From Cytospora piceicola (lineage: Eukaryota > Ascomycota > Sordariomycetes > Diaporthales > Cytosporaceae), in NCBI GenBank assembly GCA_023375675.1, contig JALQBC010000024.1, positions 248,001 through 312,000 of the forward strand: a stretch of 64,000 bases of DNA, in the 5' to 3' direction. The position numbers were made by a program, and so were the translations under genes. The notes under the pieces were generated by a model. The model had not been told where the DNA came from, searched no databases, and saw only the letters and a list, made by a program, of their open reading frames with translations. Below, piece after piece: positions 12,048 through 23,592 of the stretch (position 1 is its first letter; each line of letters opens with the position of its first letter).

Positions 12048-13804
12048 ATGTCGTCGTTGAATGATGTCGCAGCACATCGCATCGCCAAGGCACAGGGACA
12101 AGATCCTCGCCTGATCTTCGCCCAGCACCGGGACCGTCCCCAGTTCCAGAAGGTCGAGAAGGACAAGTATCTCGGTCCCGTTCCCAAGGGCAATGATGGT
12201 CTGCTGGTAAGATACAGTTTTGAGAGTTTCGAGCGCGCGACACGGGGCTACGGAGTGCGACTGACTGGTAGCAGGAGTTGAAGGTGGCATTGCCTTGCAC
12301 CGAGGATAACAAGGTCCGAATCGACCAAGGTGACTCGACCACCAGGTCGAAGTTGCGCGAGATTAAGCTCGCCTACGAGGTTTGGATCGAGTCTGACGAC
12401 GAGTATGCGACCATATTTGGAGGCAGCAGAGAGAATTTGAAGGCCGCATTGACTGCGCTTCAAGCGTTCATCAACAGCATCAACAAGGAAGTGGAGGGCC
12501 GAATGATCTGCTTGGTTGGACATTCAATCGCTGCCTCTTGCCTTCCCGTCGAGATCAAGTCTATCACCTCCAACGGGGAGCCCTACCGTCCCGTCGCGAA
12601 AGAGCTCCCTACAGAGCAGATGGAGTGCCATGAGGAGGAGGAGAGCATGGATGAGCACAAGGGCCTCGTTGACAAGTTCGACAAGGCTATTCGCGATGCT
12701 GCCGATCGCATTCGCCCCGTCGATGGTGAGTTGCGGGTGAGAGTGCACATGGGCAACTTCTCTCTGCGAATGCGTCGTGCCAACCAGGATACGTTCTACG
12801 ACGACGAAGGGCTGGAGAAGTTCTTGAAGAAGACCAGTGATAAAGGCTGGTCTTATGTTGGCCACAGGTAATTAGTCTATTCTTGACATCCTACATCATG
12901 TTCGTTTACTCATTCTCTTTACAGGCTCGGCGATGAGACATTTGCTCAGAGGATCCTTGATGTCATCTACCAGACCGAAGACCTTAGCGACCTTGACGCC
13001 TGCAAGTTCATGGGTGCGAGTGCCACTATCCTCTCCATCCGTGATATCAAACCGAAGTACTGCTTGGTCTTGTTTGCCAAAGACCTCAAGTTTGAGGTGG
13101 ATATCAAATACGAGCCTCTGTACCAAGATGACGCCACGGCTGAGAGCATCCGGGGGTTTTCTTGTGCTCGCCGAGACAAAGTCGTTGAAATCGCAGTGTC
13201 TTGCCCCGATAGGTGACTATTGTCCAGTTTATTGCCATCTCGGTTCAAGTCTTGAGATTGACCACCCTACAGGTCCTTTGACTGGCACCTGTGCGTCGAT
13301 GCTGAGGCCAACGCGAGTCGGATTCCGCCAGAGATCAGGGCCTTTGTCAGACGTGGCCTAAAGTTCAAGCCTCCCGCTTCCGAGGCGGATTTCCTTGTCA
13401 CCGCAACGGACGACATCTTGCGCCGAGCGGCGAACATCGTCGAGATCGCCTGCAAGGTGTCCTGGACCTTCGAGCTCACCCAGAAGCCTTACCGTCTGGA
13501 GGTTTCCGTCTACCATGAGTGGGGCTCTGGGATTCTTCAAACCCCGAGCCAGCAATGGAGGACCCTTAACACTGCTGATGTCCCGGGGCCCACCAAGTCA
13601 TGTGGGATTATGATGTACAGTCAGGAGTGGGACGAAAAGATGCAAGATATCAATAACCTGGGAGGAGGGCAAGCCGATTTCGCCACGGGTTTCCCTGAGA
13701 TCTTTGCTAAGGGCGATGCCGCCTCTGGTATCGAGAGCTTCCTGCAGGAGGTACAGGCTCTCCATGAGTTCACGGAGCTGGCAACCATTCCTGACCAGCA
13801 TTGA
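12048..13804 (+). CDS. Unrecognised protein, 523 residues, possible KH-like segment
   Basis: A four-exon gene: 12048-12206, 12275-12867, 12925-13212, 13273-13804. Three GT-AG introns join the frame exactly, which strongly supports a real gene. I do not recognise the family. It is a soluble protein with no signal peptide or membrane segment and a balanced charge pattern. Residues about 75-105 (K-L-A-Y-E-V-W-I-E-S then I-F-G-G-S-R-E-N-L-K-A-A) faintly resemble a KH RNA-binding fold with a G-x-x-x-x-x-L turn, but the match is weak. The stretch G-E-L-R-V-R-V-H-M-G-N-F near the middle, followed by several beta-like segments, suggests a second globular domain. RNA binding would be only a guess. ATG at 12048 follows a TTG-initiated upstream extension that I rejected. 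Confidence 0.75.
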
Positions 13805-14292
13805 GATATGTTGCGGGTGGCCTAGACCTGGATGGGGGGGGGGGGGCTTTATGGTCATGTTCTTCGCGATGGCAGAAGTAGTGTATTTCTCATCGTGCTA
13901 CGACGCAACGACCTGTTGTCATGTTGGCCAAGCCCATCGGAAGGGGCATAAGGGCGCCAGATGACAGCTGTTACTTTCAGTGGACCAGATACAAGAGGAG
14001 ATCTTTGTAGGTGTAAATTCGGCTTCCGGTTTTCTTGGTGTTGTTTGTGTTGATATTCTGAGGGTTTTGCGGAATCGATTGCCCCGATTGCCCACATGCA
14101 TATGGCTATAATGAGATTGCTGTCGTGCGAAGGAGGATTGGTCCCATCACACACCCAAGAGTCTTCGACTCACCGCACAGATGGCTTCTCCGGTGTTTAC
14201 GCCTCTAATTTTAGGTTGATATCCGGAACCCGAAAGTTCGTCTGTCCCTACAGCCAGCCGTGATCATTTCGTTCGATGCTTAGATACGAGGC
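13805..14292. other. Convergent 3' spacer with G-tract
   Basis: 488 bp between two stop codons. A 13-base G run lies at 13834-13846, only 30 bp past the stop of the upstream plus-strand gene. No gene seen. Confidence 0.5.
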
Positions 14293-15022
14293 CTATTTCG
14301 GTTGTGCCAGTATCTTTTGCTTCAGGACTATTATATGGAAGTCAGTAAAGCCCGCAAGTTCAGCGATGGGTGTCATGTGATGCATACCTTCCTCAACGGC
14401 CCTCAGAGTATTTGACTTGTTCTGGACGATGGCTTCCAGGTCTGTAATGTTGCCGGCCAGGTCCTTGATCTTCCCCTCGTAGAACTCGGAAGCACTCTTC
14501 ACGTCCTGGAAGACTGTCAGCATCATAACTGAGTTAATGTCTTGCGATGGATGCTTACCTTCTCAACATAGAACCCGGTACCGATGTCCACCAGTACCTT
14601 TTCAGGGTTAGATAGGTTGCCCTTGACGTACAATGAGTTCGTCAGAGGGACCAGGATCTCCTTCTTATCTGTGCATGGTGATCAATGGTGTCAGCGTGTG
14701 CTGCGAGTGAGGGTCGTCATGAGCGCGAGGTCGGCTCTCATCCTTGGAGCGTCCGTGTCGCTGTAGACTGACCTTGAGAGGCACCCTGTGTCTTCACACA
14801 TCGCAGGCAGTCCTTGAATTTTATTTGGGCGGCCTGGAGCTGTGCGAAGGAGGTGGTGAGGTGCTCCACCTCCTCATCGAGCTGCTTCTTGACTGCTGTG
14901 AGCTGCTGAGCGCTCAGGCTGTCGAGGCTCACTGTGAGACCCGGGGTTAGCTTGGACTCGAACTAGTCTGTATATATCCGGGCTGGGAACTCCTGACCTC
15001 CTTGCTGCTGGGATCCTGACAT
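14293..15022 (-). CDS. GIM5: Prefoldin subunit 5 (Gim5)
   Basis: An alpha-type subunit of the hexameric prefoldin chaperone that passes nascent actin and tubulin to CCT. Five exons: 14998-15022, 14773-14931, 14559-14668, 14388-14505, 14293-14327; all introns are GT-AG and the frames join to 148 residues. Residues 9-60 (L-D-S-L-S-A-Q-Q-L then [10 protein letters not shown]) form the first coiled-coil arm. The middle [14 protein letters not shown] with [10 protein letters not shown] is the beta-hairpin core typical of alpha prefoldins. The second arm runs to the end ([11 protein letters not shown]). The last exon is only 35 nt. Reading through the last donor would give a different tail, rejected because the spliced end matches the family. 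Divergent from VPS37. Confidence 0.92.
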
Positions 15023-15403
15023 GTTGAGAAACGGCGCGTGGAAATTATTGAGAGCTCATAGAGTACAGAGTGTTTCGGAGGGGCAGGTCAGTTGTTGCGG
15101 TGGAGTTTCTTGGGCGACTGGAACATTGAACTAAGGCCTGTGAATTGATGCTCGTAAAATACGGACAGGGTGTATTAATTGCCCAGAGATGCGATAAGAT
15201 AAGCCCCACGTCACCTCGACCCCCCCAACTTCCCCCAACTGCCCCAAAGCACCAGCGTCGACTTCCCTCGTTGCATGTTCGTTCTTATTAACTCCAAACA
15301 CTCCCAAGCAACTGATTTTCTTCCTCTTCTTCTTATCAATTTACAGGGCAACCAAATAGCGAGGCGCAACTTTGAAGATTACTACAACAGACGACCTCCA
15401 AAG
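15023..15403. promoter_or_regulatory. Divergent promoter region GIM5 / VPS37
   Basis: 381 bp head to head. On the VPS37 side there is a CT-rich tract ending in TTACAG at about 15345, which could be the acceptor of a 5'-UTR intron. Otherwise nothing specific. Confidence 0.45.
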
Positions 15404-16290
15404 ATGGACAGATTCGACGACATCTACTCTAGTACACCACCGGCGCCCCCGCCGAAACCGGGCAGCCACGAGGTCTCCCGGATGAGCACACCCATAACCA
15501 CACAATCACCACGCGCCGCGCCACCACCACCGGACCAACAACAACTCTCCGAACTGCCCGACGCGACAGGGGCCGCCGGGGGAGGAGCGCAGCCGGCGCA
15601 GGTCGCCCGGCCGCAGGCGATACCCGACCCGGGCGACCAGTGGCTGCCCAAGATCCTGGAAGACAAATCGTGCGTCCACCAAAGCCCCCCTATCTACCCT
15701 ATGAGCCTTCTTAGCTAGTGTGGCAAGGCTGACCTGGCCCCCCAACCCCGTCCCCGACAAACAGGAAGCAGGACCTAGCCGACATGCTCGGCTCGGCCGC
15801 GCTCCTCTCGGGGCTGACCCACGCCCCCTCGGCCGCGCACCCCTCGACCCTCGCCAGCGCCGGCGCGCTGTCGGGCGCGCTCGAGCAGAACGTCGACCTG
15901 GCGGCCCACCTGCTGGAGCTCGAGGCGCGGCTGGCGCGCGCGCGCGCGTCCGCCCAGGCCACGCTCCTCTCGGCCCACGCGCTGGACCGCCAGTGGCGCG
16001 CCAAGGAGGCCGAGATGGACGCCGCGCTCGGCCCGTCCGCCCCGGCGAGCCTGTACCGCCGGCTCGGCGCCGGCGTGGCCGAGCAGGAGCAGGTGTGCGC
16101 CGCGCTGGAGGAGAGCTTCCTCGAGGGGGGCGGGGGCGGGGGCGGGGAGGGCGCCGGCGCCGGCGGCGTGGCCGCCGAGAGGGAGGCGCTGGACTGGGTG
16201 AGGCGGTACCGGGAGGCCAAGAAGCTGTATTACCTGCGCCAGGAGAGGAAGGAGAGGTGGGACGAGGGGAGGGTCGGTGGGTGGAGGTGA
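15404..16290 (+). CDS. VPS37: ESCRT-I subunit Vps37 (Mod(r) domain)
   Basis: A component of ESCRT-I, which sorts ubiquitinated cargo into multivesicular endosomes together with Vps23, Vps28 and Mvb12. Exons 15404-15669 and 15765-16290, with one 95 bp GT-AG intron, 263 residues. The N-terminal ~75 residues are Pro/Ala/Gln-rich (T-P-P-A-P-P-P-K-P). The Mod(r) region follows from about W-L-P-K-I-L-E-D-K-S-K-Q-D-L-A. It continues with Q-N-V-D-L-A-A-H-L-L-E-L-E, and ends in the conserved R-R-Y-R-E-A-K-K-L-Y-Y-L-R-Q-E-R-K-E-R-W-D-E-G. A glycine-rich insert (about residues 209-226) interrupts the C-terminal helices. Third-position GC is extreme, which explains the long shadow frames here. An upstream in-frame Met at 15275 exists but its extension looks like leader sequence. 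Confidence 0.85.
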
Positions 16291-16873
16291 GGACGGAGGG
16301 ACACTTTGGTTTTACATATATGGCATGTGCGGCGAGCATGACTCCACACGGCGCCACGGGCATCATCTGGGAAATGGTTGTTGAAGGGAGACCGCCTCCG
16401 GAGCTCTTTGGCTACCCGTCCAATCTGCCAATGACACGGGGCAGTCCGTCGAGGCACACGGGCGGCCAGCATATAACATATCACCCGCAAGTACAACTTC
16501 ACATACACGAAGGGAGGTGACGTATCCTGAACTTGGGCCTTCGAGAGAGGAAGGGCCGAAAACTGATTGGGGGCCTCCCGCAGCCGGCAGCCGGGGAAGT
16601 GGTATCTAGATGCTGTACTACTATATATAACGAGCTGCGCTGGCTTGCAAACCAGTGCAGTGAAGTCGGGGGCGATGGGACTCGGGGACGGACCCGAGCC
16701 AAATAATATACCCGCGGGCTGTGTGTCAGCCGGCACTTCTTGGAAGAAAGGGTGTCCTGGAGACGGGGCTCCTGGCGATATGTTGCGACTTGATCCGGCG
16801 CATGTGGACGACGGTGGCCCGAGACCCGTAAGAAGGGTGCTCGCACCGTCCGCCTTGCTGGTGCGTTTTGTTT
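16291..16873. other. Convergent 3' spacer, no gene seen
   Basis: 583 bp between the stops of VPS37 and the minus-strand gene. A long minus-strand frame passes through it, but it is the wrong frame of the neighbouring gene's second exon and carries no family features. Confidence 0.5.
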
Positions 16874-18056
16874 TTAACACTTCAGCATGCTGAAGGGGCT
16901 CTTCGCCTCCTCCGGGCTCCGAGGGCTCATCGGCAGCGCAAATAGGTCCTCCTCCGTGTCGCCGCCCCTCGCAGGCGCGGCCGCCGCCGCGCCGCCCTCC
17001 ATCACCGCTCCCAGTGACGCCAGCCCGCCAGACGTCGCGAGTCCCAGGCCCGCGCCTCCCGACTCCGGCGTGAAGACGGTTATTTTCCTCTCGGCTTGTT
17101 TCTTCGTGTTGACTGCTGCGCAAAATTGACATGTTAACGCGGGTGTCCACCCTCTCTCTCTCTGTGCACGTTCTACTCCCCGTAAAACGGCGGAGATCCA
17201 TGGGGGAGGGGGGACGGAAAAACCTACCTTCCTTCGCGGCGAGCAGCTCCGCGGGCGACGTGGCCAGCTTCAGCCCCCTCAGCCTCTCGCCCAGCCGGCC
17301 CCCGACGGGCGACCTTGGGCTCGCGGGGCGCGCGGCCGCGGCCGCGGCCCCGGCGGCACCGCCGGGCGCGAGCGGGATGGCCCCGGCGCTCGACGTGTCG
17401 ACCTCGAGGCCGAAGTGGTCCACGATCCACTGCCTCTCCTGGAGCGCCATCTCCAGCCCCACGCCCTCGCCGTTGCTCCTCATCTCGGCCGCGATCTCGG
17501 CCCCGAGCTCGCCCAGCCGCTTCCGCGCCCAGACGGTGTGCAGCACCCCCCGGCTCCCCTTGTCCCCCCCGCCCGCCGCCCCCGCCAGGCCCTCGGGGAA
17601 GATGGCCGGCAGCGGCCTCGCCCGCAGCTCCTCCCCCCCCTGCCCCTCCTCCCCCGCCGCCGCCGATGATGGCCCGCCGGGCCGTCGCCTGGCGATGGTC
17701 ACGAGCGTGGGGATCGGCGCCCCCGGCGGCACCAGGAAATAGACGCGCAGCGACCCGGCGGGCGCGTCGCCGTCGCGGATCGGCAGCACCGGCAGCGCCT
17801 CCTTGCCCTCCCAGCGCACGTCCCAGTCGTCCGCGGTGCCGGCGGCGGCCCCGCGCCCCCGGCCCGCGGCCTCGGCGGCCGCGGCGGCGTCCCACTCCAC
17901 CATGAGGATCTTGGTCCCCTCGTTGCCCTTGGTGCCCGTCTCGAACTCGAACCTGGACAGCGTGAAGGCCGACGACGGCGACGTCGGCGTCTCCACGACG
18001 TTCACGCCCGAGAGGTCGCTGGGCGGTGCCGCGGCTGGCTGTTCTGGTGCGGCCAT
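16874..18056 (-). CDS. Unrecognised Ala/Gly-rich protein, 356 residues
   Basis: Two exons: 17228-18056 and 16874-17115, separated by a 112 bp GT-AG intron. Reading straight through the intron gives a much longer frame, but its second half is unstructured Gly/Arg-rich sequence. The spliced frame ends with an ordered acidic motif (T-E-E-D-L-F-A-L-P-M-S-P-R-S-P) and P-F-S-M-L-K-C before the stop, so I prefer it. Visible parts are an N-terminal beta-like stretch (S-R-F-E-F-E-T-G-T-K-G, I-L-M-V-E-W-D), then W-D-V-R-W-E-G-K, and L-R-V-Y-F-L-V-P-P-G-A. Next come a helical block around W-A-R-K-R-L-G-E-L and Q-E-R-Q-W-I-V-D-H-F-G-L. There is no signal peptide or membrane helix. The acceptor could also be 3 nt further in (17112). 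Function unknown. It is divergent from the F-box gene across 7.3 kb. Confidence 0.7.
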
Positions 18057-18810
18057 CCCTCTTGCTTGTTTATTTTATTTTTTATTTCTTTATTTAATTC
18101 AGGGCTGGCTGTTGCGCCGGGGGGAGGGGGGGACAGCGCTCCCTTGGCGCGCGGCTGTAACGTATGCGGAGGATGGGTAGGACGAGGGTCGCGAAGTTCG
18201 GGGGGGCAGGCCGCGTGAAGGGTTGGCGATTACGCGAGGGGGTCCGGAATTCTTGGGAAGAGGAGAAGCAGTCCTGAGAAGTTATCTTCGGCTGGCTTAG
18301 AGTATCAATTCCAAGGTAGACGTAGACGTTAAAGATGTCGAGGACGGGCGGGGGATGCGAATTCGACCAGAAATCATCAAACAAGCGCAAGACTACCACC
18401 GTTATTGTTTGGTTTCGGGGGAGCTCGAGGACATGTAGCCGAGGGATGATGTGCCTTTTTGAGGATTGCTGCGGTGCTTTAAAGGTGGCAGGGGCGTGTT
18501 GGAATAGGGGTGGATAGTCGAGGATGCAGGTCCGGCAGGGCAGGGCAGGGCAGTACTAAGTAGCACTGGGCCTGGGAGATGGCCCGGATAATCAATTTAA
18601 CATAAGTGGACAAGGCCAGGAGGATCGGTCAGCCATGGGATCTAGACATTTGGTGAGGCGATGCGCAATAAAAACGTTGGGGCTGTCGTCGCAGTTCAGT
18701 GGAGGCCCCTATAACGGCGCAAGTAATAAGAAGGGAAGGGTTGTACTCGGTTCTTATATACAATACAACAACCTTGCGAGAGATACCTACTTAAGTAGAT
18801 AGAGATAGGG

Positions 18811-18812
<2 letters not shown>

Positions 18813-18856
<44 letters not shown>

Positions 18857-18868
18857 CAGAGAGAGAGT
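18813..18868. repeat. GA dinucleotide tract
   Basis: An imperfect purine microsatellite of about 56 bp, interrupted by AAA and ACA. Confidence 0.85.
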
Positions 18869-19322
18869 AACCGAGAGAAAAGGGAAGAAGCTGGTGTGTG
18901 TGGTCAGGCGTGCAAGTTGCAGACAGATGCAGTCAGTCAGGCAGGGACTTTCTTTGAACTTGACTGTCCGGGGCCAGAGGCTAAGCTGTGATGATTGCTC
19001 TGCTCTGCTTCTTTTTTTTTTTTTGACTTCCCGGAACCTTGGTTGAGCCTATCAAAAACAGGCCTGGCGTGCAAGAGAACCGAATCAATCGAATGAATGC
19101 ACGAGGGGTTTCGAGTTGGGGGCGACAGGCTGACCAGCTGCCCGGGCTCGGGCTGAAGAACGATCAGTGATTACTTTGGTAGAGATGCTCAGATGCTCAG
19201 ATGCCCCTCCTCCCTCCTCCCTCCCTCCCTCCTGGATGCTGCAGGTGCTGCATACTGTACACTACCAGGACTACCTACCACTGCTACCACGATGCTACCC
19301 CTGCTCAATAAATCACCTCTCC

Positions 19323-19323
19323 A

Positions 19324-19354
<31 letters not shown>

Positions 19355-19364
19355 ACTAACTACA
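19323..19364. repeat. CTAA/CCAA tetranucleotide tract
   Basis: Alternating CTAA and CCAA units in tandem. Confidence 0.8.
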
Positions 19365-19580
19365 GCATGCAGCATCCAACGTACATGTTATCGTACATAC
19401 GCACTATTGCTTTTTTGTTTCCTGCACCACCGATGACCGTTGCGGAGGCAGGTCATCATGGATCGCAAAAGAAAAATAAAGGTCCTGGCCCAGCAGGGCA
19501 AATTCGCGCATGAGGATGCGAGGCATGTTCGCACAGCGCGCTGGCTTGGCAAAGCCCCGGCGGGAGGGGGGGTGAGTGTG

Positions 19581-19608
19581 GATGATGATGATGATGATGA
19601 TGCTGCTG
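19581..19608. repeat. GAT trinucleotide tract
   Basis: Seven GAT units running into two CTG units. Confidence 0.8.
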
Positions 19609-20395
19609 AAGCTGAGGCCGACAGCAACACAGAGAAGAGCTGCTTCTCGAATCACAAGCAAGCGGCGTCCGTAGCATCCGCCGCCTCGGGACTGGATGTT
19701 TAGCATCCCTTCGAAAAGCTCTAGTACACTATACCGTATGTAGATACCTACCTACGCAGTACTACCTAGGTATGTATGTAGGTAGGTAGGTACTGGTACC
19801 GTCAGACGGGGGATGCTGCTAAAAATAGCATATCTCCCACGCGGCACATTGCCGGCGAGCACAATTGTGGGGGTGCATCCTTTTTCCTTTTGCTGCGTAC
19901 ACTATTGTCCTTGTACCATTTTCCTCGAGAAGCCATTCGAGTCCTCAAGTTCACGGCGATAAGGGTTTAGGTAGTGGGGCCAGTCTGTGCCATGTACGAG
20001 TCCGTAGTCCAGACGAGCAACAAGCCAAGCACGATGGCCCCCCTGATGATGATGGTATGATTTGCGATATGTAGAAGCTCGGCGGGCGGGCAGCCTCTTG
20101 CTGAGCGTCCCTGGCTGGCTGCCTACCTAAGTAAGTATCAAACATACTTAGGTAGCAGCACACTTCTCCGCGGGCGGATGCATGAACGGGTCCTGGGGAA
20201 CTACTTTCGCGGAGCAGTTCTCCATGCAGGGTAAGGCAGGGAGGGTTATTGGGTGATGCCCGGGGTGCCTTGGGTGACTGGGTGGGTGACTGGACTGGTC
20301 GAGGATCTATGTAGTGTATGCGATCGGATCTGGTGGTCTGGGTCGGGAATGGATCTCTCATCTCGACGTCGGATGAAACCAAATCAGATTACACG

Positions 20396-20435
20396 ACCTG
20401 ACCTGACCTGACCTGACCTGACCTGACCTGACCTG
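20396..20435. repeat. ACCTG pentanucleotide array
   Basis: Eight perfect head-to-tail ACCTG units. Confidence 0.9.
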
Positions 20436-20510
20436 TCAGCTTTTGTCATGTTCCCTGGCGCAGCTGCGGACTGGTACTAGTCTGCTGGTACCGCGGCATG
20501 GTCGCAGGAA

Positions 20511-20538
20511 AGCAGCAGCAGCAGCAGCAGCAGCAGCA
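20511..20538. repeat. CAG/AGC trinucleotide tract
   Basis: About nine AGC units followed by ACC/ACCAAC repeats to about 20570. Confidence 0.85.
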
Positions 20539-21033
20539 CCAACACCAACACCACTACCACCACCACCAACGAAGCTCCTGTTAAGACTGCAAAGACAGGA
20601 CGAGTGCGAATGCGTCGACGTCTCTAGTCGATAGACGTGTGTAACACGTGACGAATTCGGAATCTGGCCGCATGATGCCCCCCTCCCTCCCCCGGAGATC
20701 AAGGTGGGACGGGACGCAACGACGTCGTGTGGTGGGAACTCGGGAGCTCCGGTTGGCAGGCCAGTCATGTCTCGAGCCTGTCTCATCTAATGAGGCACCC
20801 TCTCAGGCTCTCAGCCCGGGGAAGGGGAATAATTCAATGAACGATTAGATAAATAACGAAATAACGAATAACGGAATAACGAAATGATGAAATCACCAAC
20901 AACCAGAGGATCGCTTGGCCTGGGGGGCGTGTGATGCAATGATTCGAGACGTCGACAGAAGAGACGCATGCCAAGGAAATCAATCATCTTCCCATTTCCC
21001 CTCCAATCCCACCAGCAGGCCCAGACCAGCCAG

Positions 21034-21034
<1 letters not shown>

Positions 21035-21068
<34 letters not shown>
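21035..21068. repeat. CCAG tetranucleotide tract
   Basis: About eight CCAG units within a longer CCAG/ACCAG-like stretch beginning near 21012. Confidence 0.85.
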
Positions 21069-21238
21069 GTGCACGCTGTGCCATGGGCTTCCAGAGATCG
21101 AAAGTGGGCCACCGAGGAAGGATTGGGACAAATATCGAGCATTTTGGGTTTGACAAGCGCGGCTGTCGTGGTCAGGTGTCGAAGAATGAGTGGAATGCAA
21201 CTATGTACTAGTGCTGGTAGATCATTAGGGTGATGATG

Positions 21239-21261
21239 TATGTGTGTGTGTGTGTGTGTGT
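21239..21261. repeat. TG dinucleotide tract
   Basis: About eleven TG units. Confidence 0.85.
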
Positions 21262-22826
21262 CTTGAGCGACTTGGTTCGGCTGGATCACTAGCAACCTTG
21301 GAACCATGGAAGCTCCTGTGTGTGCTCGTTGCCAACGGCCAACGCTGTGCCAACCTTGGAAGTTGTAACGGTGCGGCCGAGAGGTCTTGACGTTGTCACT
21401 TGTATTTATCCGCTGAGGACGGTCCAGACAGTAAGATATATGTGTGTGTATATATGTGTGTATATATATATATATACCTAGGTATATATCATAGGTGCTT
21501 GCCACTTCGTGGTTGTAGTTGGGATCAGTCGTGTCTGGAGAAGGATGAATTGAAGACGATGAGAACGGGATACGGCAGGTAGATTATGGAGGTCAACAGA
21601 CACAGACACAGACACAGACAGACACACACACACTGTACAACTTGGGTAACTATTCCCGGGCTCGTCTCGTCTCGTTCCGTCCCCGCTGGGCGGCCCTGGC
21701 TTGGAGCCTTGGCAGTTTGTGGGGGAAGACGGCCAGAAACACGGGGGAAGGGGGAACATTGATATGGAGTTGCTCATTTGCTCATTTCAGGTGGAACCGC
21801 CCCAAGAAGTTACTTTCCTAGGTAGACAGTCAGTCATCTGTTCCCTTTCTACTCCATTTCTACAGCACTCCTAGCTCCTCTTGATCAGGGAATACATGAA
21901 TACATGCGCACGATAGCGTCATATTAATGTGGTATGTTTCTATACAGAAGTCACAAACAAAAGGGCCGGCCAGAACTGCGTCCCCACAATACTACGCACA
22001 TAAGTAGGTTTACGTGCGCAAGGATGCCATGTTGTTCTTGGAAGCAGATATGGATTAGCAACATGCCAGTATCTGTCACGCGGCCAATTATTGTTGACGA
22101 GCCGCCGAAACACCACCGTTCCGGTTATACGACAGTAGAGTTTATTACTACACAGTACAGCAGTAAAGTAGATGAAACTCTACTCTGCAGCAACAGGCCC
22201 CGTCGGAAAGGTGCGGCCGCCACAGGAACAGGAACACCACGCAGCCAGCAGCCACGGGAGTCTTCAATGTCTCATCTGGGGGCCCTGACACGTCTGCACG
22301 TTGATCTACATCCGGCCGAACATCGAAGAGGTGCAGGCCGGAAAAGCAAACAACCCCCCCCCCTCCCTCCTCCCCGCCAGAAAGGGGCCGAGAAACACGC
22401 CCAATCAGCACTAGCTGCCCTATATGAAAGGAATGCCACGAAAGTGTCCGGAGAAGGGCCGGCAGGCCCGGCTCCTTGACCTGTGTGACACGAATAAGGG
22501 CACATTGTCTTCCGATTACTCCGGTCTCTTATGTCGTCCCATTGCGGCTCGAACCTGGCTCGGTGTGAGAGAGAGTGAGAGAGATGTGACTGACTTCTCT
22601 GCCAGGTGATAGGTGAAGTGCCCAACTGCCGAACCAGATCTCCGCCCTTGCATCACACGAGTGTAGTGTCCTCACGATCTGGGACGAGGTTAGACACACC
22701 AGGGTACAACCATGTATGTATGTATGTATGTACTATGCATGTATAAGTACGTTGGATGATGATATTGGGCAGTAACGGGCGTATCCCGCAAGGTTCACAT
22801 TGGCCGGGAGAATCTGGGACGACATT

Positions 22827-22841
22827 CCCCCCCCCCCCCCC
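22827..22841. repeat. Poly-C run
   Basis: Fifteen consecutive C on the plus strand. Confidence 0.85.
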
Positions 22842-23524
22842 GGCCGTGTTGTTGACCGTTGATATGACATAGTCCCGGACAGTCGATCTCTTATAGCCCC
22901 AGAAGTTTCTTGGTAGAAAGGACGATTTGTCTCCAACTACTATTCCCATTGGATCAGGTACTGGTACTGTTTGTGCACACGTAGAGGGCTGGCCGGGGGT
23001 TGTCCCTGACGACACCTTCAATATCCATCCATACCCAGCATTTCATACGTACTGTAGCTACGTACTTGCTGTGTATGTAAAAGTCTGTTCGTCACGAGAT
23101 CGACCGACGACAGGTTGATCTGCTTTGCAGTGTTGTTGGGGTTGGATCAGTCTCGTATTCCGAAGAGGTTCAAGATGGCTCTCGTTATGTCACTCTCATC
23201 TTTACTGCAACAGGGTAGCACTTTTACTGCAGCTCATGTACTGCATGATACATAGTACATACATGCATACATGCAACCAGACATCCAGACATACATACAT
23301 ACATAAATGACATACTATTTGTTTGGTTTTCATTTCTGATTGGTTCCGGCTATATACGATGTGCACTCGAGCCTGCGTGTGCGTAGTAACGCTGGCCGCA
23401 CCTAAACGTAGCGGATGTGGAATTGATGACTCGAGAGTCGAGAACAGTTTCAAGTTGTTGTTGTTGTTGGTTTTCTAGAGTTGTGGCCAACAAGCTTAGT
23501 CCTGTCAAAGGCATGCATGAATGC

Positions 23525-23592
23525 AGAAGGGGGAGGAGAAGAAACAGAAGAAGAAAAAGAAGAAGAAGAAGAAAAAGAAAAAGAAATAGAAC
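23525..23592. repeat. Polypurine tract (GAA/GGA/AAAGA)
   Basis: Nearly uninterrupted purines over about 68 bp; the strand asymmetry could support triplex or H-DNA. Confidence 0.75.

Noticed and set aside
16230..18056. A 608-codon minus-strand open frame
   Set aside because: It runs through a good GT-AG intron, and its second half is unstructured Gly/Arg/Ser sequence reading antisense into VPS37. The spliced 356-residue model ending at 16874 is more coherent.
21934..22479. 181-codon plus-strand frame in the 7.3 kb spacer
   Set aside because: No domain, repeat-derived ends and no splice support.
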